Assembly: GCF_034702125.1 (NCBI RefSeq)
Contig: NC_085865.1
Location: 21,150,781-21,214,780, forward strand
Reading direction: 5' to 3'
From: Engraulis encrasicolus
Taxonomy: Eukaryota; Chordata; Actinopteri; Clupeiformes; Engraulidae
Length of the DNA: 64,000 bases
Position 1 is the first letter of the stretch. Each line of letters starts with the position of its first letter. Made by a program: the position numbers and the translations under genes. Under the pieces are notes generated by a model. That model was not told the origin of the DNA. It was given only the letters and a program-made list of their open reading frames with translations, and ran no database searches. Below are positions 13,780-64,000 of this stretch, one piece after another.

Positions 13780-13830
13780 ACGAGCATGTGTGTGTGTCTA
13801 GCTGTGTGTGCGAGTGTGTGTGTGTGATTG
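13698..13830. repeat. (GT)n microsatellite
   Basis: Pure to about 13769, then degenerate. Confidence 0.9.
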
Positions 13831-15949
13831 TGTGTGTGGTGTGGGGTGTTGGTGGGGGTCCCTCTTTTTTTTGCCATGAAAGCATAGATACTTTATCCTG
13901 ATGAAAGACTAATCCTCTCAACTACCTTGAGACGACAGACAGCCTTTAATTCCAAGGACCCTTGTGCCCCTAAAGGAAATTTGGAACAATATCTCAGGAA
14001 ATGCGGATTTCTTGTGTGTATTAAAGAATGAGACAAAACTGCCCTTTTATTTTCCAGTTGCCTTAGCATCCGGAAGCGAAGACTTCAGTCCGATATGACT
14101 ATCTAGACCGGATACATTCCTGATCACTGCAGTCTTTTGCAGAAGAGCAAAGGTTTGCATTGACTGGAGATCCGCACACAAGACAGGAATTGCAAAATGC
14201 TGTTGCAAAAGGCAATAAGCGTAAAGACATGTGTAATGTAGAATTAAGATGTCTCCAAAGGAAAGTATTGTTCACCTTTACAATGGCAAGAAAAAGGAAA
14301 ATAAGACAATAGCCTATTTTTGAAACTCATTTAAAGTTGGGAAATTACTTTGAAATAGGGGGTAAAATTATGAAACTATGACTCCTGTTTAACCAACATG
14401 GGAAACACACTGAGTGAGTGACAAGGGATGTAAACCATTTGGAAATATTATTGAAACAAAACCAAAAATATGTGGTCCGGATATAGTTTTCACAATGTTG
14501 TAACCGGTAAAGCTCAGTTGAAGTTTGCCACTTTATGCATGCACATCATACTGCAGTAGTAACACAAAAAGAAAGTGAAACCCATAAGCCCCAGTGAAGA
14601 ACTACTCTTTGACAACACTGCACTACATGACAGGATGTATAAAATGTTTAAAACGGGAAAACTGTGCCGTGTGCGTTTGATGTCAATTACAGGCCCCCGC
14701 CTCCCCCCGCTGAGGAAGAGCGTGTGAGTGAGTGAGGAGTTGTAAAGTTGGAGGAGAGGGGGGACAAGAAGAGGAGTCTGAGGTGAGAAAGGGCAGTTCT
14801 TCATTTCCTAAGAAGTGGATCTTGGCACCCTGGTGAATTTCCCACAGTCCTCTGGGGAAGAGAGAGTTGTCTTGAAAAGACAGCTATCTGGGTCAGGACG
14901 CAGCACAGGGTACATAACCCACCTCGGGTTTTAGCTGTCATTTCGTCTTGGGAAATGTGCTGGCAGATGTTTTAACATGTAAGCTGCTTGACAGTGTTGC
15001 TACAGTACTGCTCCATGGGGATCAATAAAATGTCTGTCTGTCTGCCTGTCTGTCTAGTAGAAGCTATCTATCTACAATGTAGGCCTACGTATGATAAGGA
15101 ACTAACAAGTCCCATTGAAACCCCAAAAAAGGAAGTGAAACATTATTGGAACATTGCAATTGTTAGCAACTAAACTCTGGTTACATGTGCGTGGCCTTCA
15201 GGTAAACTCTGTCATTGAAGTGGAAGTAAACAACTGTTTATAATCCGCAATGGAGAACTTACCGTTCTTGTTCCTGTAACAGTTACTGTAACTGTAAGGC
15301 AAAACTGTAGCCTAAGTGATTTGATCATGTCGCTACAAGAGAGAAGAAAGTGCCCCCCCATGTCAAACTGATGTGCTGTGACAGCTCTCAAAATAGAGTT
15401 GAGATTCATTATTAAGAGGTAGTGGGCATCTGAGGGGGTCACAGCAGTCATGTGAGAAGGGGGGACACCCAGGGCACACAAAGGCAATGACCGCATGGAG
15501 TGGTCACTGTAATCTTATCCTGACCTTGCCAACCCCAACTGATAGACACACAATGCAATGACCTTTCCGTTATTAAAAAAGGATCCCCCTCAAAACTGTT
15601 TGTGTTTTTAAACTGTCGGGGGCCACATGAGTGGAAGGACCGAAGCATGGGAAGGCCTATACATTTTTAAACGTGGTGTGACTCAAACAATTTGCAAAGA
15701 GAAAGTAAAACTATTAAATTACATTAAATTGCATTAATTTAATCTGACAGGGGCTAAGAGGGAAAACTGAAGCAAATCATTGGTAGGCTATAGAGGCCTA
15801 CATTATCAATAACATTTTAAGACTATTGTGGCCTATTGGACACTATGGTATATTTTAATTCAAAACTATGAATTTAAATGTCAGCTTCGTAATAAATGAA
15901 AACGGAAAGCATTTCTAGAGGTACATGTACATCATGTACAGCACATGCA

Positions 15950-16213
15950 CAGTCTATTTATGTTTCAGGGGTGAGAATTCACCTCACCTCTGATTGGCCC
16001 GGGTTGCAGTATCACCTAGCGTCCTCCTCGTGGCGTCTACTGACAATACCAGCAGGCGCGCGAGAGAGCCAATAAACCGCTTTATTTACTCTCTGCCAGG
16101 AGGGAGTTTGGTAGTGGTGGTGGTGGTGGTGAGTGCGTGCCCATGTGAAGAAACAGAAGAGTGACCGCTACACGGCATTCGGGCGTCTTTTTGTTGTATA
16201 TTCCGCTGTAACA
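15950..16213 (+). promoter_or_regulatory. Presumed promoter and 5' UTR of the RhoGAP gene
   Basis: This short CpG-containing stretch sits just upstream of the start codon. It has an inverted CCAAT box (ATTGG, 15993-15997), a direct CCAAT (16069-16073), a GCGCGCG run near 16057 and no clear TATA box. The transcription start cannot be placed from sequence alone; a site around 16080-16130 would leave a 5' UTR of about 100 nt. A (GGT)n-like run precedes the leader. The window upstream shows no other gene, so this is probably a stand-alone promoter. Confidence 0.45.
16143..16148 (+). promoter_or_regulatory. Start-stop upstream ORF (ATGTGA)
   Basis: The only ATG I see between the presumed leader start and the main start at 16214 is followed at once by TGA. 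Such minimal start-stop elements can stall initiating ribosomes. It matters only if transcription starts upstream of 16143, which is not shown. Confidence 0.35.
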
Positions 16214-58943
<42,730 letters not shown>

Positions 58944-60011
58944 AACCTGAAGACCACCCCCTGGCTCCAGCAACACGGAGCAGAGCGGAGAGAAGCAGGA
59001 CTATATCAGAAGAATAACAAACAGTGTTACATGTGGAGCCATCTACTGGTCATTCTGAGGAATGAACTTGGCCGTGCGGTCAGGTGGAGTCTTGTTGTCG
59101 TTGTTTTGGATTTGCCGACTGGTCCCCTGTCTCTGAACCACGTTGGGTGGAGAGACACCACAAAGACCTGTGAGATTCAAGCAGTATCGGTTCGGATCTG
59201 GCACTGGGGCCCTACGGCACCTGAAGGATTTAATTTTTTCTTTCTTTTGTATTCATCTAAGCCCTTTTCAGTGTTTAAAAAAAGAAAGGAATTACCACAG
59301 CATATCCTACACAGGCTACAAAAAAACCCTAACCTGGTTTGGGCACCGAGTCATTTTTGACACAGGTCGCATCAGAGTTTGACTTACGAAACAAGAAAAA
59401 AAAAGAGAAAAAAAACCTACAATGCTGGCCATTGGGATTTGTTTTTTTCCCCCTTCTTTTGTTTTTGGTGCCAAAATGGGACACGCTGCAATAGCCCACT
59501 CCACTGTTTCTTTCACCACCAGGTTGTAGGCCTCTCGACACAGCCCTGTTTACCACACGCTCACAGCAGAGGCCCAACTGTTCAAAGGACAGATGAAAAA
59601 ACGAAAGAAGAAAGGAAAAACAAAAAACACAAATGTACATATGATATTTATACCACTAATTTATCCAACCTTTTTTTATAAGCATTTACTGTATGTACCA
59701 TACCATGTTAAGAACACCACTTTTTTGTATTGTTTTTATGCGCTGCATGTGTGTATTGGAAGACATTAGACCCTACCACACTAGTTAAGTATGTACGTAT
59801 GTGCTGTATGCTTATCTGAAACGTTTTAAAGAAATGTTAATAACCTCCGCTGAGAGAGAGAAAAAAAGAACATGAATCTCAATGAAGAGGGCTGAAGATG
59901 GATGGATGCTGGATCTGCATCTGACTTTGAACTTGGCTAACCTACCTGTGACTGTATCTGTGCACATTAACACTAATCCAACCTTCCACTGATATTCGCT
60001 CGTTCATAAGG

Positions 60012-60050
<39 letters not shown>
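60012..60050. repeat. (CA)n in the 3' UTR
   Basis: A short pure CA tract just before the poly(A) signals. Confidence 0.95.
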
Positions 60051-60051
<1 letters not shown>

Positions 60052-60059
60052 GTACACAA

Positions 60060-60087
60060 AATAAACTCTAAATAAACTCTAAATAAA
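60060..60087 (+). terminator. Cluster of three AATAAA polyadenylation signals
   Basis: Canonical AATAAA hexamers occur at 60060-60065, 60071-60076 and 60082-60087, about 1.1 kb after the stop codon. They probably arose by tandem duplication of an 11-bp unit (AATAAACTCTA). Confidence 0.55.
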
Positions 60088-60930
60088 CACAAACATCATG
60101 TACATACATTTAAAAAAGCATTCGACACTCTTACAAACACACACACAAACACACCTTCATACACTACGTATAAAGTGAACACACAGAAGAGATGGCTCTC
60201 TGACACTTCTGCCAGACTAGAACCTTGAATAACACTAGGAGCACTGTCATGTCACGACGATAACACTCATAACACTTGGAGCTTGCTGAAGACTTTGACA
60301 ACACGATGATGCATATTTGACAACCCTTTGAGCATGCTTCAGGACTGACGTCGTTGAACTTTGTACAGGATTATCACTAACAGGACTTACTGATATAGTT
60401 CCACTTCTGCCAAAATACTTTTTGTTCTTACTGTTTTTATTTTATTTTTTAAAAAAGACACTCACTTAAGACCTGCAGCAGTTGCACTGGCTTGTAAAAA
60501 AACGTTTACTTTTCCAGCAGCGCTCAGGTATAGTATTGTTGTCGTGTTTATTGAAACATCAGTGTAGCAAACAGAATCCATTTTTTGTAATGATGCGTAC
60601 AGTATGTTTTTTGTGTATAGTGTACCCTAACGTGTGCTGAGTACCACTGAGGACTTTTTGTATGATTTTTGTTTTTGTTTTGTATCATTATTATTATTAT
60701 TATATATTTACCACTGCCAACAGTACTTACGTTTGCCTTGAATCAACAGCTGCTCTGTTCTCTTGCAGTCTTATATCATGAACTACACAGCATTAAACTA
60801 AGACCTTGGGAGAGACAAGAAACATCAAACTTCTGGAGTTTATTTTTTACCCTCCAACACTGATTTTGTTTTAAATGGGAAGGTGTTAATTTGGTAAGAC
60901 ATGGACCCTTTTATAAAGTTGCTGTTTCCA

Positions 60931-61088
60931 GGGGCCTATACTACAAAGCTGGTTCAGGAGAAGTTAAGGTTAAGTTAAGAGGAAAATCATCTAATACAAG
61001 AGCTTTTTTAAGAAAAGGAGGATTTCAGGCTCTTCTATTAGATGATTTACCTTAACTTATCCTGAACCAGCTTTGTAGTGTAGGCCCC
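60931..61088. mobile_element. Foldback MITE with arms of about 65 bp
   Basis: Starts GGGGCCTATACTACAAAGC and ends GCTTTGTAGTGTAGGCCCC. The arms include GCTGGTTCAGGA/TCCTGAACCAGC and AATCATCTAATA/TATTAGATGATT, so the whole 158 bp can fold into one hairpin. It lies about 850 bp after the AATAAA cluster and could be inside a long 3' UTR isoform. Confidence 0.7.
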
Positions 61089-62298
61089 AGACCCGCAATG
61101 ACCAAGCCGCAATATATTACTAAATACTCTGTGTAATGAACTGCAATGGCAGTACACTGCTAGTACAACGTTCCACTTTCTGTTAAACAGTGCACATTAT
61201 GAGTTAAAGGGAGGGGAAGGAGGAGGTGGATGTTTTTCCCCCTTTTTCTTTTCATATAAATGAAAAATGTCTGTCAAAGAATGGCTTCCAGTAAGGAGTG
61301 TCCATGTGCACTAACTCTCAGACTCTTTACTTGTCTCCTGCTGTGGCTGACACTCCCCGAGGGTGGCCCCGATCGGCCCTCTCCTGATCCTTATCTCTGG
61401 GCCTCTTCACTGCCCATGAAAGGCGATCGCTCATCACGTGACTGACCACAACTGAGTCACTCGCTGATGTGATCCCTTCTCCTTAACCACCTTAGAAATA
61501 CGTGGAACATGTCAAAATAACCCCATTTGTCATCAGGAGTGAGGTTTTTTTCTTGGAAAAATTCACCTTTTTCTTGAAACTTGCTTTCCTTGCACAATAA
61601 CTCAGAAAATGCTGTTGAGAATAGCCATACCAAGATGGATCATCCTCCCTCTCAATGTTTGTTTACGAAAGGCAAGTCAGCTCGTCATGGTCGAATTTCT
61701 GTCTAAAAAGATGTTTTCCTTCTACATGTAAGCTTTTCTAGGCCACAATAGATAGTGGTGCCACTGTCACTCCTATCACATGCTATGGTGACAAGCTCGG
61801 AATGTCTGCCTTCCTATTCAAAACATGCTGACAACACATGATCTCACACAACTGGACTGCCCATAGCACCATCCCCTTCCCCTTACTGGTATTTTTTCTA
61901 AGTTAGAGTTAGAGGCATTTATGCGGCGAGGCTGTGAATACCCATATGAAAAAGAATTATATGATTCATATACTGCAAACATGCATGTTCCTTACATGAA
62001 ATCGTATAGAAAAAATGTGCCAGATTTGCAAGAGTCACTTATACGTTTTCTAATATATGTCTATCATGATAGTCGATTATGGCCCCTTTTCGAAAAGAAA
62101 TACTATATGGAACTTATACGCATGCCATATAACATGACTGCATGCAGTATAAATTCTTATAAGAGTTTGACATGCCAACAATGCATAATACTATATTATA
62201 TTGACTAAAACATAGGAGAAAACTACTATATTCCTATAGAAATAATGCACGTTTTATGTTAAAATCATATTGAAGTCTTATTCAATTTACGTGTGGGA

Positions 62299-62763
62299 CT
62301 CTGACCGCTACACCAAAGAGCCAGGCTCGTTGGCATGTTAGTCAGAACACACCCACAACCCTAGTGATGGTCACTCCATCACATTGCCTTCCCCTTCGGG
62401 AAGCGCTTCACACACTCATGGTGTCCCTCACGCAACTGCCCATCATGCTTCTCCCATCCAATGTGCCCCATCATCAATGCTTCACCTATCACTGAGGTCC
62501 CTCACACGGGGGTAACCAATCCTGGGGGTCCCTCACATGGAATTACGGCTCACACACCATGGGTACGCTTCCGATGGCCTCACGGTACCATCCCACTTCT
62601 GACACCATTCATAGCGAAGGGGAGTAGAGTTGCCCAGCTGGGACTTGAACACAGACCTTCTGGGGTAGTAAACCGGGGCTCTGACCGCTACACCAAAGAG
62701 CCAGGCTTGTTGGCATGTTAGTCAGAACACACCCACAACCCTAGTGATGGTCACTCCATCACA
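62299..62763 (-). mobile_element. Second, damaged copy of the TRIM-like element
   Basis: Read on the minus strand, the 5' LTR is 62610-62763 (154 bp). The primer-binding site, complementary to the tRNA-Leu(CAA) 3' end, is at 62590-62607. The interior runs 62384-62609 and the purine tract abuts the 3' LTR. The 3' LTR (62299-62383) is cut short inside its tRNA-like part, so the B box is missing. No target duplication remains. The B box in the 5' LTR is decayed (GTTCAAGTCC). It is older than the copy at 3987. Confidence 0.75.
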
Positions 62764-63138
62764 CGTATGTTCCGTACATGTTCCGTAGTTGGATTTTACA
62801 GACTTCCTATATTAAGTTTATATGAAGTTTAGAACTTGAAATGTAATATTCGTATATAAATTTTATAAAGTTTATACATTTAATTATATGCAAACCTGAT
62901 TTAATTTGTACATTTCTTAAACAGTTTCTGACACCAATATTTATATGAATTCTGCACATTTGTCATATGAAGCATGAGACTTTAAATGTAATATTTGTAT
63001 ATAACACAGGCCTAGACAGTCTAAATAAGCTTCCCGGAAAAAAAAACAACCTGACGAAGAACTTCACTCATGATTTTTTATTTGTCTTTCTTGACTGTCA
63101 CTTTGATTATATATAGGCCTATATTGCCTAAAGACAAA

Positions 63139-63141
63139 TGT

Positions 63142-63206
<65 letters not shown>

Positions 63207-63212
63207 GGGGGG
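63139..63212. repeat. (GT)n then poly-G
   Basis: GT tract ending in nine or more G. Confidence 0.95.
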
Positions 63213-64000
63213 GACTTATTAGCAGGTGGTCACCCTAGCTGGAAATAAGCTACAACAAATATTGCATGGTGCACCTTTAAATATGGCATACACATAGGGC
63301 CTACTGTAACATATACACACATCTGATTGGCATTCATCCAAAAACAGCACTATTTTCCAATCTTTTTACTTATACGAAATATATAAGCCCATAGTAACAT
63401 AAATCGTGTATGGCATATATTACTGAAAATGAATAAAAAAATAGTTAGATTTGTATATGTGGGTTTGTGCCTTGTATGACCCTTATAATATTCTTATGGA
63501 ACAGATATAATCCATATGCGTTTTTAATAAGACTTTTTCATATGGGTAGTTAATCATATTACCTCTGATTCCTGTAAGTGTCACTGAAGACTCTCACCTG
63601 AGATTCCAAATTTAATTGTTTGCTATTTACACAAGCTTACTTTTTGCTTCATTCCTTTATTCAGCATCACAGTGTGCACAATATGAATACAGAAGCTTTT
63701 GAGAAACCACATGGGAAGTCTTTACTGCAATTACAGTGGTATATTCTCCACGTATGAACCAGAAAAGAAAAAAAGCAAGTCAAAGGTTAAATAGGATATC
63801 GGGCTTGCCTGCGTCACGTGCAAGGTGAGAACAACACAGCTCTTTTCCTGATTGACCTAAAACTACATTCACCATCTTCAGAAACGTGTACATTTTGTCG
63901 ACTGAAAGGAAATGTCTTTCCCTGAATTAAACAGTGCCCTACTGTACTGTATATGTGAAAAGATATTTCCTGGGAATGAAAAAGCCAAGGACAGGTATCA

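Larger units (their letters stand above)
58944..60110 (+). other. 3' UTR of the RhoGAP gene (minimum extent)
   Basis: This non-coding stretch follows the stop codon. It is AT-rich with many poly-A/poly-T runs and a short (CA)n at 60012-60050. The nearest good poly(A) signals are the trio at 60060-60087, so cleavage near 60100 is likely. The sequence stays UTR-like (T-rich runs, ATTATTATT at 60690) to about 60.9 kb, so a longer isoform is possible. Confidence 0.55.
61938..63551. repeat. AT-rich region bounded by inverted TACCCATATGAAAAAG
   Basis: TACCCATATGAAAAAG occurs near 61939 and in inverse complement near 63533-63548. The interior is rich in ATATG/CATAT and has a partial internal duplication (ATATGAAGTTTAGAAC near 62820 and ATATGAAGCATGAGAC near 62966). 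The damaged TRIM copy sits inside. No coding sequence is seen. Confidence 0.45.
61089..64000. other. Downstream intergenic sequence
   Basis: No gene is recognised. It holds the AT-rich inverted-repeat region, the second TRIM copy, and a GT tract ending in poly-G. A stretch at 62461-62721 is open in one frame only because it spans the TRIM copy. Confidence 0.6.

Overview
This window looks like teleost fish nuclear DNA. It carries one spliced gene with consensus GT/AG introns, a very heavy load of (CA)n/(GT)n, (CT)n and (CTTT)n microsatellites, tRNA-derived SINEs and many small hAT-like MITEs. No prokaryotic, viral or organellar genes were found. Most open reading frames here are read-through of dinucleotide repeats and are not genes.

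The one gene I can support lies on the + strand. Its coding exons run from 16214 to 58943 (15 coding exons, 1,983 nt, 660 codons plus stop), and every splice junction keeps phase. The product is a Rho GTPase-activating protein of the ARHGAP18/ARHGAP28/ARHGAP40 family. It has a conserved N-terminal block, a RhoGAP domain with the arginine finger at R365, a basic linker, and a C-terminal ubiquitin-like/RA-like module. I judge ARHGAP40 the best paralogue match, but that part is uncertain. Intron 1 is about 20 kb. The presumed promoter is near 15.95-16.21 kb, and the 3' UTR ends at or beyond a cluster of three AATAAA signals near 60.06-60.09 kb.

Layout: 1-15.9 kb is intergenic, with MITEs, microsatellites and a complete miniature LTR element (3987-4525). 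16.0-16.34 kb is the promoter and exon 1. 16.34-36.3 kb is intron 1, made of repeats. 36.3-58.9 kb holds exons 2-15. 58.9-60.1+ kb is the 3' UTR. 61-64 kb is AT-rich repeat sequence containing a second, damaged copy of the same miniature LTR element in reverse orientation.

The most unusual item is that miniature LTR retrotransposon (TRIM-like). It has 5-bp target duplications, a primer-binding site that fits tRNA-Leu(CAA), a polypurine tract, about 150-bp TG...CA LTRs and no coding capacity. Each full LTR contains a tRNA-like segment with RNA polymerase III A and B boxes. Other notable items are near-perfect intronic hairpins (47478-47586, 54273-54383), a palindromic element with a telomere-like core (40842-41056), duplicated or decoy splice acceptors before exons 2 and 4, and microsatellites standing in for polypyrimidine tracts at exons 8 and 12. 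Intervals and repeat boundaries were read by eye.
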